Below, one piece after another: positions 35,352-44,722 of a stretch of 59,080 nucleotides of DNA (position 1 is the first letter of the stretch; each line of letters starts with the position of its first letter). The DNA is taken from contig NZ_CAJNOB010000006.1 in assembly GCF_905250085.1 (NCBI RefSeq), positions 1 to 59,080 on the forward strand, read 5' to 3'. Under the pieces are notes generated by a model. It was not told the origin of the DNA. It made no database searches and saw only the letters and a program-made list of their open reading frames with translations. The stretch is from Candidatus Methylacidithermus pantelleriae (GTDB taxonomy: Bacteria; Verrucomicrobiota; Verrucomicrobiia; Methylacidiphilales; Methylacidiphilaceae). The translations under genes and the position numbers were made by a program.

Positions 35352-36632
35352 ATGTCCACCTTGCCTCCTGCATCCACTCTAAAGGAAGCCTATGCCAATC
35401 TAGATCCTCTCCGCCCCTTGTCGGGGGATTGGCTAAAGGCTTTTTACGTGGACCGTCCACCGGAGAGTCGCGTGGAGACCCTGCTGGACGAACTGCGACT
35501 GGATCCTAGGGAGGACGACAAGAGCCTCTTTTCCGGCCAGCAGGGGTGCGGGGAGACCACGGAGCTTCATCGCCTCATTGAGGCACTTAAGAGCGACCAT
35601 GTTCCCGTGTATGTTAGTGTCGAGGAAGAACTCAATCTTGCAGATGTACACTATACCGATCTACTCGTTATTCTCGGGTTGAAAGTTTTCAAAGAAGCCG
35701 AAAAAAAAGACATTCCTGTCGATTCCCAAAAACTCCAAAACCTCCACTTCTGGTACGAGAAGAAGATTCTGGAGCGGGTCGAGAAGCAGCAGTGCCAAAC
35801 AGACACCAGCGTCAATGTGAACCTGGCTCTGTTCACAATTGGCTCCCGGCTGGCCAAGGAAAGCCCTTTCCGGCAGCATGTGCGGGCGCAAACCGAGGCC
35901 AACCTCTCGGACCTGCTAGAGCGCCTCAATGATTTGTTGACCGACTTCCGCAAGCAGTTCGGCCGCCGCATCCTCATCGTGGTGGATGGGCTGGACAAAA
36001 TCTACGACCTAGATCAGGCGGCCGGGCTATTCCTCAACGGTGCCAATGCGCTGATTTCACCGGCCTGCCGGGTTATCTACACGCTACCTTACCCACTTTT
36101 CTACCGAGATGACTTCCAGCAAGTGCGCCAGCAGTTCCACCGCAACTTCCTGCTGCCTAACGTCAAGACGCGACAGTCCGATGGCACCCCGTATGAAGCG
36201 GGTCGGAAGATGCTGAAAGAGCTCATCCTCAAGCGGATGGAAGAGAAACTAATCACTCCCGAGGCCTTGGATATCCTGGTCGATGCTTCAGGTGGTCTGT
36301 TGCGGGAACTCCTGCGCCTGGCGCGGGGTGCAGTGACTTCGGCGTGTCACCGGAACAATGCACGGATCACCTGTGAGGACGTACAGTGCGCCTTCCAGGA
36401 GATTCAGAACAGCTTCCGTCGCATCTTGAAGGTAGAAGACTACCAGCATTTATGGCGGGTGTATGAGACAAAGCGTTTGGATGAAGTGCCTTCCTTGGCG
36501 GGGAACCGGTTGTTACGGAACATGAGCGTGTTAGAGTACAATGGGGAGACCTGGTGGGACCTTCATCCAGCAGTTCGGGCGCTCTTGGAAAAAACGCCCG
36601 CCGGAAGCGGAGGGGGAATAACCCGTGGCTAA
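35352..36632 (+). CDS. P-loop NTPase (AAA/STAND-like) with altered Walker A
   Basis: 426 residues from ATG 35352, 8 bases after GAGGAG; an in-frame TTG at 35334 is less likely. Residues 62-70 hold the Walker A loop, read as GQQGCGETT: glutamate 68 (GAG at 35553-35555) stands where the nucleotide-binding lysine belongs. Walker B is RILIVVDGLDKI at 206-217. A helical C-terminal region (about 290-400) resembles the lid and winged-helix part of AAA/STAND ATPases. No transmembrane segment is seen. Its stop overlaps the start of the TPR gene by 8 bases, so the two are translated together. Function is unknown; ATPase-plus-TPR pairs are typical of signalling or defence islands. Confidence 0.8.
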   Translation: MSTLPPASTLKEAYANLDPLRPLSGDWLKAFYVDRPPESRVETLLDELRLDPREDDKSLFSGQQGCGETTELHRLIEALKSDHVPVYVSVEEELNLADVHYTDLLVILGLKVFKEAEKKDIPVDSQKLQNLHFWYEKKILERVEKQQCQTDTSVNVNLALFTIGSRLAKESPFRQHVRAQTEANLSDLLERLNDLLTDFRKQFGRRILIVVDGLDKIYDLDQAAGLFLNGANALISPACRVIYTLPYPLFYRDDFQQVRQQFHRNFLLPNVKTRQSDGTPYEAGRKMLKELILKRMEEKLITPEALDILVDASGGLLRELLRLARGAVTSACHRNNARITCEDVQCAFQEIQNSFRRILKVEDYQHLWRVYETKRLDEVPSLAGNRLLRNMSVLEYNGETWWDLHPAVRALLEKTPAGSGGGITRG

Positions 36633-38214
36633 ACCTGCGAGTGTCGAGGCCGACGAGAGCTCGGCACCCCTTGCGTGGTTCCGGGAGGCTTTAACTCTCT
36701 TGGAAGGAGCCGCGTTCTTTTTCGTCGTAGATCCGGCCGGCGGGCCACCAGTGAAGGGGAAGGAGGCGCTGGGCCGCATCCTTGGCGGTCGGCCTCTGGT
36801 GGAGGTTAGAGTCTCTCCGGAGGCGCCTCTGGATCTGAACGCGTTGAAGGAGCAGCTGGAACAGAATCGCGGGTCGGTCGTTCTACTGGATGCGGTCGAT
36901 TTGGAATGGGCTGACCTGGAGGTGAGCCTTGGGGGAACGCTGGCCGAACGGGTCGAAAGGGCCCAACGGGTGCTTCAGGACCTGAACATGAAGCGCGACG
37001 CCCTGGCCCGATTGGGGGCACCTGTGGTGTTCTGGGTCACTCCGGCCGGGTTGCGGGCCTTTAGCCTTTGGGCGGCGGATCTCTTTTCTGCCAACAGCGG
37101 AGTTTTCGAGATCGCTCCTGCGCCCTCACCGTCAGAGGGAGACCTCTTGTGGGAACCATGGATCCCAGCCAGCCGTCATCGGAACCTGCCTGAGGCCGAA
37201 GTGCGCGGCCGAATCCGTTTCTATGAACGCCAGTTGGAGGGAGAGGCTCGCAAACGGACCCCACATCGTCCCCTGCTAGCTGGCCTGCACACGGAATTGG
37301 CCTTCCTTTATGGGCAACTTGGGGATCACCTTCGCGCACTGGAACACCAGCAAAAGGCGGTAAACCTGCACCGCGAATTAGCCGAGGAGAACCCTCAGGC
37401 TTTTCTTCCCAGCCTGGCGACGAGCCTCAATAACCTTGGGACCTACCTTTCCGCTTTGGGCCAACGGGAGGAGGCACTTGCAGCCACACAGGAGGCCGTA
37501 GACCTCTACCGGAAACTGGCCGCCCAGAACCCTCAGGCTTTCCTCTGCCACTTGGCCAGCAGCCTCACCAACTTGGGCGGAATGTTCGCTAACCTAGGTC
37601 GGTGGCAAGAGGGGCTCGCAGCCACACAGGAGGCTGTGCAACTCTACCGAAAACTGGTCATGGACAACTCCCAGGCCTTTCTCCCTGACCTGGCCATGAG
37701 CCTCACCAACCTTGGCACTATGCTGGCCAACTTGGGCCGGCGGGAGGAGGCACTGGCGGTCGTCCAGGAGGCGCTGGGTATCCGCCACAAACTGGCCGCC
37801 CAGAACCCTCAGGTTTTTCTTCCTGCCCTGGCCGCGAGCCTCGCCACCCTGGGCAATACCCTGGCTAAGCTGGGCCGGTGGTGGGAGGCGCTTGAACCCA
37901 CTCAGCAGGCCGTAGATTTCTACCGGAAACTCGCTTCACAGAACCCTCAGATTTTTCTTCCTGCCCTGGCCGCGAGCCTCAAGAACTTAGGCACCACGCT
38001 CGTTAACCTAGGACGTGGCCAGGAGGCACTTGCAGCTACACAGGAGGCCGTAGACCTCTTGCGGAAACTCGCTTCACAGAACCCTCAGGTTTTTCTTCCC
38101 GCCCTGGTCGCGAGCCTCACCACCCTAGGCACCGCGCTGGCCAAGCTGGGCCGGAAGGAGGAGGCAGCGGCGGTGGCCCAGGAAGTTGAGAAGGTCCGCA
38201 GCCAGCTGGCATAA
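36625..38214 (+). CDS. Large TPR protein with N-terminal inactive-NTPase-like domain
   Basis: 529 residues from GTG 36625, behind GGAGGGGG and overlapping the ATPase gene. Residues ~1-190 form an alpha/beta domain with strands such as GSVVLLDAVDLEWADLE and APVVFWVTPAGLRAFSLWAADLF but no P-loop. This pattern resembles the inactive STAND (iSTAND) NTPase-like domains found ahead of TPRs in conflict systems, an inference from memory of the family. Residues ~215-529 are TPR-type helical repeats of 46 residues, each opening NPQ.FLP.LA.SL..LG. TPRs bind proteins or peptides, so this is likely the sensor or scaffold partner of the ATPase. Confidence 0.8.
   Translation: MAKPASVEADESSAPLAWFREALTLLEGAAFFFVVDPAGGPPVKGKEALGRILGGRPLVEVRVSPEAPLDLNALKEQLEQNRGSVVLLDAVDLEWADLEVSLGGTLAERVERAQRVLQDLNMKRDALARLGAPVVFWVTPAGLRAFSLWAADLFSANSGVFEIAPAPSPSEGDLLWEPWIPASRHRNLPEAEVRGRIRFYERQLEGEARKRTPHRPLLAGLHTELAFLYGQLGDHLRALEHQQKAVNLHRELAEENPQAFLPSLATSLNNLGTYLSALGQREEALAATQEAVDLYRKLAAQNPQAFLCHLASSLTNLGGMFANLGRWQEGLAATQEAVQLYRKLVMDNSQAFLPDLAMSLTNLGTMLANLGRREEALAVVQEALGIRHKLAAQNPQVFLPALAASLATLGNTLAKLGRWWEALEPTQQAVDFYRKLASQNPQIFLPALAASLKNLGTTLVNLGRGQEALAATQEAVDLLRKLASQNPQVFLPALVASLTTLGTALAKLGRKEEAAAVAQEVEKVRSQLA
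37390..38214 (+). repeat. 138-bp direct repeats encoding 46-residue TPR units
   Basis: Units begin at 37390, 37528, 37666, 37804, 37942 and 38080, each opening with an AAC codon followed in most units by CCTCAG. Neighbouring units share long identical words (for example TTTTTCTTCCTGCCCTGGCC in the fourth and fifth). The last unit is shorter. High identity between units implies recent duplication or gene conversion. Confidence 0.85.
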
Positions 38215-39750
38215 GAGATCCCTGAGAAGCTCTTTCCGTGCTGGGCTAGTAGTCTCAATAGATTGAGAGATTCTTCGTGTTGATAGAACTTCTATTTAGT
38301 CCGGCGTGTTCTCGCTTAATTTCGACACTGTTTGAAGGTAAGTGACTGTAGCCGAGCGAATGAATGGTTTTGTCCTGCCCACGTGCTCGATCCCTTTCGG
38401 CCCCCGAGAAACAAGGGGAAGCAGGGCCATTTTTTTCGAATCGTTCGTTTCCTTCTTTACGTATTTCGCAAAGCATTCGGCGCTCAAATGTGCCTTTAGA
38501 GAAAAGTCGCGCTTACCCGGGTAACTTAAAAGCGACGAAGGGTTTAGGAAATTTCCTCCGTCGAAGCCTTTCGAGATCGATTGGCTTCGGAGGCGGGGGG
38601 TAAGCCTGTAGGCCAAAAAAGATCTGGATGGAAGTGCGGATTCGGGTCGTCGCCCCGGCCAGGGATTCACGGAACGGACTTCTAGGAAGCTTTTGAGCTG
38701 GCAAAAGGCCCGATTCAAACCTCGGCGAGTCGCTTCGGAATGAGTGAGGATCTCTCCGGGGGAAGCTTCCGGCGGGGAGAGACGGGGCTGCACCAGATAT
38801 TATCTCTCGATCGCTTCCCTTTCTGGGGTCCGCTACTCTTTTTACGTTTCCACCCGAAGCGGGCCTCAGGGTCGACCCCGTACAACGAAGTATGGATCGG
38901 CTCGGAGGCAAAAGAGCGCTCCAATGGACCGGGCTCCCCAGTGTGAGCGGATCGGCTTTTTTCGCGATCGTTTTGGGAATTTCGGCCAATCCCTCCTTAG
39001 GAGAAGCCACCCAGCTTTTCCGTCGGGCTCCATTGCTCAATGCGTGGCCATTTTCCTCCGGCAATGACCTATCTAATGCCATTGCCGTTCGCCTCGATCA
39101 CTTGACTCCGGCGGGTAAGCCAAGGCCACCGATCTTTTGGGAAGATCGCGAGAATACCTCTTGGAGCTTGGCCTCGCTTGGCTCAAGCAAAGATACGCAA
39201 GCCTCCCCTCTCCTTCGAGCGCCTACAAGTTCCACCGGCTTTTTGCTTCCTCTCTCAAGAACAAAGGTTTTTCTTTTCTTGGATCTCCAACGGTCCTTGG
39301 AACGTCACGAGTAAGCCCAGAAGAGTCTTCAAATCCGCCCGGGCTTCAGCAGGAAATCTTTGCAAGAAAACCGGAACTCCTTCAGCATGCGAAGCAAGGA
39401 AGAAGAAGCAGAGGCCTCTACTGCGTCTGGGGGTTACTGGCCAGCGAAAGACCACGAGCTTTAAAGGTTGGCGTGATGCTCCCGGATCCGGAAAGGTAAG
39501 AGTCCCAAGGGGAAGGCCAAGAGCCACTACTCCACGTACTGTTTTTCACGGCACCCTCCTTTTAGCGCGTTCATTGGGACGATCGCTTGGGACACAAATG
39601 TACCTTTCGCTCCAGGGTCTCCTTCAGGGGACCTTCTTCCGATGCCTTGACTCGGAGAGAAGTCTTCGCTACGAGAGGGCGAAGGGGACACCTTCTTACA
39701 TGTCGAGGTCAGCCTGGCGTCCCCAGATCCCGAAAAGCAATCCCTCCGGG
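38215..39750. other. Long gene-free stretch right of the island
   Basis: About 1.5 kb, the longest empty region in the window. Many overlapping open frames are present on both strands, none with a recognisable motif, ribosome site or consistent codon use. Apart from the right inverted repeat at its start, nothing could be identified. It is probably eroded accessory DNA. Confidence 0.4.
38247..38270 (-). repeat. Right imperfect inverted repeat, partly palindromic
   Basis: TAGTAGTCT and GATTGAGAG flank a short centre and match the left repeat at 34811-34835 in reverse. The right copy is itself a palindrome (TCTCAAT-AG-ATTGAGA, 38253-38268), 39 bases past the TPR stop. It could double as a weak transcription-end hairpin, though no T-run follows. 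Confidence 0.5.
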
Positions 39751-40587
39751 CTACCGGGATTGGGTGTTCGCAGGGGTCCACACGGCGAGAATGGGTCCCA
39801 TTGGACCCCTTTCTTTCCAGATGCCTAGGGGAAGAGAGTAGATACTCGAAATGGAACCGTCCAGGTAGAGTGCTTCCCGGCAGGAAAAATTCTTGCGAAA
39901 GATGAGAGCAAACTCATAGAGCGTCACCGGGGTTTCGGTAATAACGAAAACGACCCGGTGGCGATCGAGCAGGCCCACTCCATTTCGTATGTAGCGCGAG
40001 CGGCTGTGCATGGGGATTGCAGGGGTTATTTCTCCGTGGTGCACTAAAAGAGGACCGGATTGAGTAGCCCAAAGGAAATCCGCTTGCTTGGCCTCCATTT
40101 CTTCGGAAGGGCCAATCCAAGCTTGCCAGCGATTCCAGGCCAACACGCCGTTGGGTTTGAGATAAAAATTCCCAAATCCTTTCCTTTGATTGAGCTTCAC
40201 AAGCTCTTTGCCCCCCTCTACGTACCAACCGACCGGAGAAAGATCCGGTTCGTACATGCCTCCATTTGTGGCAAAAAGAACCTTTTTGCCTTGAGCCTCT
40301 AGGTAATGGAAGAGGCTGTGGAAAGAGCCAAAGGGTTGCCCGGCCGGATTTTTCCAGAAAAGTTCCAGGCGGTCCTGGGAAAGTTCTACCACGCAGTGGA
40401 TTGCCGTTCCAAAAGGGAGAGGTTGGCTTGAACAGGAGAGCGCCCTGGCGGGCAAGGGCAAAGCAGCCAAAAAACTAGCGCCCATAAGTGCCACCTTTTG
40501 GCCCGTGCTTGCCGAATAAAAGAGGGAGACTCTTCTCTTGGGGTTCTTTTTTCGATTTGGGCGCCCATGGGGTGTAGAGATAGCCAT
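39751..40587 (-). CDS. Phosphodiester glycosidase family protein (DUF2233/NAGPA-like)
   Basis: About 278 residues from ATG 40587, behind AGGGA. After a basic start, VALMGASFLAALPLPARALS looks like the hydrophobic core and cleavage region of a signal peptide, so export is likely. The family signature is visible in LFATNGGMYEPDLSPVGWYV, FGNFYLKPNGVLAW, ATQSGPLLVHHGEI and ALYLDGSISS. Relatives include the enzyme that uncovers mannose-6-phosphate and bacterial exopolysaccharide-linked proteins. The actual substrate is unknown. It is the last gene of the minus-strand envelope group after murJ. Confidence 0.82.
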   Translation of the reverse strand: MAISTPHGRPNRKKNPKRRVSLFYSASTGQKVALMGASFLAALPLPARALSCSSQPLPFGTAIHCVVELSQDRLELFWKNPAGQPFGSFHSLFHYLEAQGKKVLFATNGGMYEPDLSPVGWYVEGGKELVKLNQRKGFGNFYLKPNGVLAWNRWQAWIGPSEEMEAKQADFLWATQSGPLLVHHGEITPAIPMHSRSRYIRNGVGLLDRHRVVFVITETPVTLYEFALIFRKNFSCREALYLDGSISSIYSLPLGIWKERGPMGPILAVWTPANTQSR

Positions 40588-40639
40588 CGATATCCCTGTG
40601 GAAAAACTCAGTCCCGAGCTTCTCGGATCGCTGTCCTTT

Positions 40640-42265
40640 TTACACTCCAACCAGGCCTCGGTAAATCCTGGCCCACCGGGCGCGTGCTGCCTGTAAAAGG
40701 AGGGTTGCTTCGGGTAAAGTGAGCCACCGGCCGGCGACAAAGTATACACCGGCCGCCGTGACAACGGTGGTGAAAAGACTCAGTGCAAGGGAGTAACCGT
40801 GTCGCGTTTGAAGAACCCAACCATGTTCGAGCGCATAAGCGACGATGGTGCATGCTGCGGCTGCCAGGGAAAGCTTAAGGGAGAAAGTGCTCCAGCCCTT
40901 TTGGTTTTCGGTAGCGACTTCCCGGGGGAGAGCTCTCCAGAGTTGCCAGCAGTTGAGGGTCGCCACGGCTGAGGTCGAAAGAGCCAGTCCCAGATGCCCG
41001 AGATGGAGCAGGTGCATAAAGATCCAATTAAGAAGAAAATTGATGGTGATACCGATGAGCGAAACTCGCAGCGGAATTTGGGGGAGATCCAAGGCGTAAA
41101 AGCAGGGACTTAAGACCTTGATCGCTGCGTAGCTTGAAAGTCCTAAAGCGTACACTTGAAGTGCCCCTGCTGTTTGGAGGGTATCGTCAGCTGTAAACCT
41201 GCCGTGCTGGTAGATGAGTCGAACAAGTGGTTCTGCCAGGACGGCAAGGCCGAGGGAGGAGGGAACCGTCAGAAAAAAAGCCAATCGAAGGGATTCTCTT
41301 ACCCGGCGCCCGAAGGAGGGGAAATCGGCCCGAGATTGGTCCCTGGCTACAGCGGGAAGGGTTACGGTGGCAATCGCGACTCCGAAGACCCCAATGGGGA
41401 ATTGCATCAAGCGGAAGGCACAGGATAGCCAGGACCGAGCTCCGTTGATCTGGCTGGCAAACGCTCCGTTGACAAGGACATTGATCTGCACGGCTGCGCC
41501 GGCCAACAGTGTAGGCAGCATGAGCTTCCAGATTTCTTGGAGATGCGGATCGTTCCAGGTGGTATCCCATCGGTAGCGATACCCAAGCCGGGAAAGGGGG
41601 GGGACTTGGATCGCCAGTTGAGCCAGGCCCCCCAGAAGCACTCCGAAACAGACTCCATAGAGGGCCCGTGGGCCAAAGCGCGGATGAAAGGGTTCGTTTT
41701 GGGGATCGAAAAGGTAAGCCAAAAGAACCCCTAGCAGGACCGAAACGATGTTAAAGGCGGTTGATGCACTGGCTGGCGGACCGAAGACCGAGCGAGCATT
41801 AAGGATACCCATTGCCGAAGCTGCCAGCGAAACCAAGAGAATGAAGGGAAAAAGGATACGGGTAAGGACAATGGTGAGCTCCAATTTTCCGGGTACAGAC
41901 GAAAATCCGAAGTTGGTGATCCAGACGAGTGCTGGGGCGCTTAGGATACCAAGCAACGAGACGAGTGCCATGAAGGTGAACAGGGCCGAAAAGAGCCGAT
42001 TGGCGAGCTTCCAGGATGCTTCGGATCCTTCCTTTTCCCACGTCTTGGCAAAAACGGTGGTAAAAGCTGTCGACAGCGCCCCTTCGGCAAAAAGGTCGCG
42101 CAAAAGATTGGGGATTTGAAAGGCGGCTAGATAAGCGTCGAGGAGCTTGCCAGCTCCAAACATGGCGGCAAAGACAAGCTCGCGGAGGAGTCCAAAAACG
42201 CGAGACAGGGCTACGGCGGCACTGACTAGTGCAGCGGCTCGATGGGTGGAGAGCTCTTCCTTCAT
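40640..42265 (-). CDS. murJ: Lipid II flippase MurJ
   Basis: 541 residues from ATG 42265, chosen because AGGG lies 6 bases upstream; the longer frame begins inside the heptosyltransferase gene. A polytopic MOP-superfamily transporter with about 14 helices. The start SAAVALSRVFGLLRELVFAAMFG and the loop IPNLLRDLFAEGALSTAFTTVF carry the conserved arginines of MurJ. It flips the peptidoglycan precursor lipid II across the inner membrane. It follows the heptosyltransferase gene by 8 bases. Confidence 0.94.
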   Translation of the reverse strand: MKEELSTHRAAALVSAAVALSRVFGLLRELVFAAMFGAGKLLDAYLAAFQIPNLLRDLFAEGALSTAFTTVFAKTWEKEGSEASWKLANRLFSALFTFMALVSLLGILSAPALVWITNFGFSSVPGKLELTIVLTRILFPFILLVSLAASAMGILNARSVFGPPASASTAFNIVSVLLGVLLAYLFDPQNEPFHPRFGPRALYGVCFGVLLGGLAQLAIQVPPLSRLGYRYRWDTTWNDPHLQEIWKLMLPTLLAGAAVQINVLVNGAFASQINGARSWLSCAFRLMQFPIGVFGVAIATVTLPAVARDQSRADFPSFGRRVRESLRLAFFLTVPSSLGLAVLAEPLVRLIYQHGRFTADDTLQTAGALQVYALGLSSYAAIKVLSPCFYALDLPQIPLRVSLIGITINFLLNWIFMHLLHLGHLGLALSTSAVATLNCWQLWRALPREVATENQKGWSTFSLKLSLAAAACTIVAYALEHGWVLQTRHGYSLALSLFTTVVTAAGVYFVAGRWLTLPEATLLLQAARARWARIYRGLVGV

Positions 42266-42273
42266 GGACATCC

Positions 42274-43254
42274 CTAGGCAAGCAGAGGCAACGCAAGCTC
42301 GATGACCCTCTGGGGTGGGATCGCTTCCATGCAGCGCAACCCGATCGGGCACTCACGACGGAAACAAGGGCTGCAGGGTATTTTTTCCTGAAGAATCCAG
42401 GTTTGGGAACCCAGAGGGCCGCTTTTTTGTGGATCGGTAGATCCAAAGATCGCAATCGTCGGGACCTGGAGCGCGCTAGCGGCATGCATGGCTCCGCTAT
42501 CGTTCGAGATGACTAGATCGCAAGAGGCAAGATAGTTCAAAAATTCGCCCAAGCTGGTTTGGCCTCCGAGATTATGGGCCCCGGGGCACAACCGAGCAAC
42601 CTCATCGCACACGGGCGCATCCCTTGGACTGCCCAGTATCCATAGGGTACAGGGGAGGGATTGGAGTAGGGCGTTTCCTACGGCTGCAAAGGAGCGGGCC
42701 GGCCAGCGTTTGGCGGGTCCGTACTCGGCGCCGGGACACAGAGCAATGCGGCGCTTTGACCGGTCTCGAGGAAAAAGGGGGGGGAGACGGAGACGCGGCA
42801 AGGAAAGGTCTTGGGGAATGCCAAAAGGGCGCAGGAGTTCGATGTATTCCCAGGCCAGATGCCTGCGCTTGGGCTGGGGAGGGAGAGGGAAGGAGGTAGA
42901 GTAAAACCAGCGATTCCATCGCCGGGCGCGCCCGTAGATCCAAGGAATTCCGGCTAATCGTGCTTGGAGAAGGCAGCGCTCGGATTGGGTGAAAAGAATG
43001 GTCGCAGCAAACCGGTAGGATCGTAGCTGACGCGCCGTTGCCCACACATCCTTGGGACGCTGGAGCCGGACTACGCCGTTGACAAACTCGCACGCGTCCC
43101 AGAGGGCTGCCAGCGGTTCTGGGGAGGCTATCCAGAGGGGTTGGTCACCAAGAAAAGCTTTTAGGTTCCAAAGCGCCGGGAGGGATAGGATAGCATCTCC
43201 GAGCCAGTTGGGCGTTCGGATCACAAGGGGCAAGGGAAAAGAACAAGGTTTCAT
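42274..43254 (-). CDS. waaF: Lipopolysaccharide heptosyltransferase (GT9)
   Basis: About 326 residues from ATG 43254; the open frame is longer, but this is where GT9 proteins begin (LVIRTPNWLGDAILSLPAL, the nucleotide-sugar N-lobe). The C-lobe carries CPGAEYGPAKRWPA and VISNDSGAMHAASAL followed by PTIAIFGSTDP, the sugar-nucleotide site typical of heptosyltransferase II. It adds heptose to lipid A-Kdo in the LPS inner core. A cysteine-rich tail (CSPCFRREC) is seen as in many relatives. The symbol waaF is by best likeness; heptosyltransferases I and II are hard to separate by eye. Confidence 0.85.
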   Translation of the reverse strand: MKPCSFPLPLVIRTPNWLGDAILSLPALWNLKAFLGDQPLWIASPEPLAALWDACEFVNGVVRLQRPKDVWATARQLRSYRFAATILFTQSERCLLQARLAGIPWIYGRARRWNRWFYSTSFPLPPQPKRRHLAWEYIELLRPFGIPQDLSLPRLRLPPLFPRDRSKRRIALCPGAEYGPAKRWPARSFAAVGNALLQSLPCTLWILGSPRDAPVCDEVARLCPGAHNLGGQTSLGEFLNYLASCDLVISNDSGAMHAASALQVPTIAIFGSTDPQKSGPLGSQTWILQEKIPCSPCFRRECPIGLRCMEAIPPQRVIELALPLLA

Positions 43255-43360
43255 GGGAAAAAAGGGCTGGGAAGGACGCTCGTAACTGGTATTCCGCAGG
43301 GAAAGGGGTTTTCCTGGTGGTATTCCCGAGAGTTTCGGGAAAAGAGAAAGCCAGACGGAG

Positions 43361-44593
43361 TCACGACAAGGAAACAACCGCGGTTGCGTTGGGGTTCTTT
43401 GCCTCTTCGGTCCTTTGTATCTGAGATCGCCCAGGACCTTGGATGGCTCGTTGCAGCCGTCTTTCTAGCTCCTCAGCTCCTCGCAAAAATTCGATCTCGA
43501 CCCGCAAAAAATACAGGGGCAGTGGAGGACGAACAGGAAGGGCAGGGATCCGGACGGCGTCTTTTTCCGTGGTAATGACGGCTTTGGCTAGCCTGGCACG
43601 GCTTCTTTCGAGCACCCGCTGGATCTCGGCGGGGGTAAAGCGATGATGATCTTCAAACCGGCGGGAATAGACAAGGGTAGCTCCGAGGCGTCGCAAACCA
43701 TTTTCAAAGCTTTCCGGACGGGCGATACCGGATACGGCCCCCACTTTGAGACCTTGGAGGAATTCTAGGGGTCGGCGAATCCCCGTAAAAACTTCTTCCA
43801 GGTATCGTGGACGATGCACGCATTCGACAAAAGGGGCATGGGGATTGAGCCGGCGAAGCTGGGCTTTGAGCGCGGATAGGTCGTTCCCCTCACACTTGGT
43901 CAGAAAAAGGACATCGGCTCGTTGCAGCGCTTTGGGAGGTTCTCGTAGCATCCCCCTGGGCAAAAGTTTGCCATTCCCAAAGGGGCTTTCCGTATCGATC
44001 AGCACAAGGTCCAACCGTTCCTTGAGAGGCAAGTACTGAAACCCGTCGTCCAAGACAAGCGTATCTACGTCAAAGTGCCGGATGGCGTACTTTCCGCTTA
44101 AGACTCGATCCGGGCTAACCAGGACCACAACGTTGGGAAGGTTCCTGGCGAGCATGTAGGGCTCGTCCCCGGCCAGTTCTGAGTCCAACAGGACATGCCG
44201 CCCGTCGCTAACGACCCTGGGGGGGTCAGACGGCCTTCCTTGGAGTTTTTCTTTGAGCCGCTGGAAAAAGGGGGGTCGTCGACTTTTGTAGCCACGGCTC
44301 AAGATGGCAACGCGACGTCCTGCACCCGTCAAATCCCTGGCTAGCTTCTCGACGATCGGGGTTTTGCCGGTCCCGCCCACCGTGAGGTTGCCTACGCTAA
44401 TGACGAGGCATCCCAAGGGGTGGCTTTTGCAGAGACCTTTCTGGTACAACCAGAGTCGAAAGGAGACGCCCCATGAGTACAGGATCGAAAGAAACCCTAG
44501 GAACCATCGCAAAAGGGTAGCCCGGTGACCCCAGCGGCGTTCTGAAATCACCTCAATCGCGAAACGTTCCAGCGCTTCAATAACCTTTTTCAT
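43361..44593 (-). CDS. lpxK: Tetraacyldisaccharide 4'-kinase
   Basis: 410 residues; LpxK phosphorylates the lipid A precursor at the 4' position at the inner membrane. Seen are an N-terminal hydrophobic helix ([16 protein letters not shown]), the Walker A GGTGKT at 73-78 within [31 protein letters not shown], and the Walker B-like LVLDDGFQY. About 60 residues longer than E. coli LpxK, with the extra length at the C-terminus. It sits upstream of the heptosyltransferase gene, forming a lipid A/LPS/peptidoglycan operon with murJ. Confidence 0.95.
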   Translation of the reverse strand: MKKVIEALERFAIEVISERRWGHRATLLRWFLGFLSILYSWGVSFRLWLYQKGLCKSHPLGCLVISVGNLTVGGTGKTPIVEKLARDLTGAGRRVAILSRGYKSRRPPFFQRLKEKLQGRPSDPPRVVSDGRHVLLDSELAGDEPYMLARNLPNVVVLVSPDRVLSGKYAIRHFDVDTLVLDDGFQYLPLKERLDLVLIDTESPFGNGKLLPRGMLREPPKALQRADVLFLTKCEGNDLSALKAQLRRLNPHAPFVECVHRPRYLEEVFTGIRRPLEFLQGLKVGAVSGIARPESFENGLRRLGATLVYSRRFEDHHRFTPAEIQRVLERSRARLAKAVITTEKDAVRIPALPVRPPLPLYFLRVEIEFLRGAEELERRLQRAIQGPGRSQIQRTEEAKNPNATAVVSLS

Positions 44594-44722
44594 GGGCTGC
44601 TTTCAATAGCTAGCCCCCTATTGTGTCCTTCTCTTGCCCGAAGGTCAAAGACGCCGTGGAGGGAAGAGCGAAGCTTTTCCGTGAGACCTGTGTCGTCGGC
44701 CGCTTGACTCCGCTTGTAGTGT

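Noticed and set aside
37390-38214. Regular repeats that could suggest a CRISPR array
   Set aside because: The unit is 138 bp, in frame and encodes TPRs; there are no short repeats with unique spacers.
38513-39082. 189-residue minus-strand frame in the gap right of the TPR gene
   Set aside because: Low-complexity Pro/Ser/Arg-rich translation without motifs, overlapped by equally long frames on the other strand.
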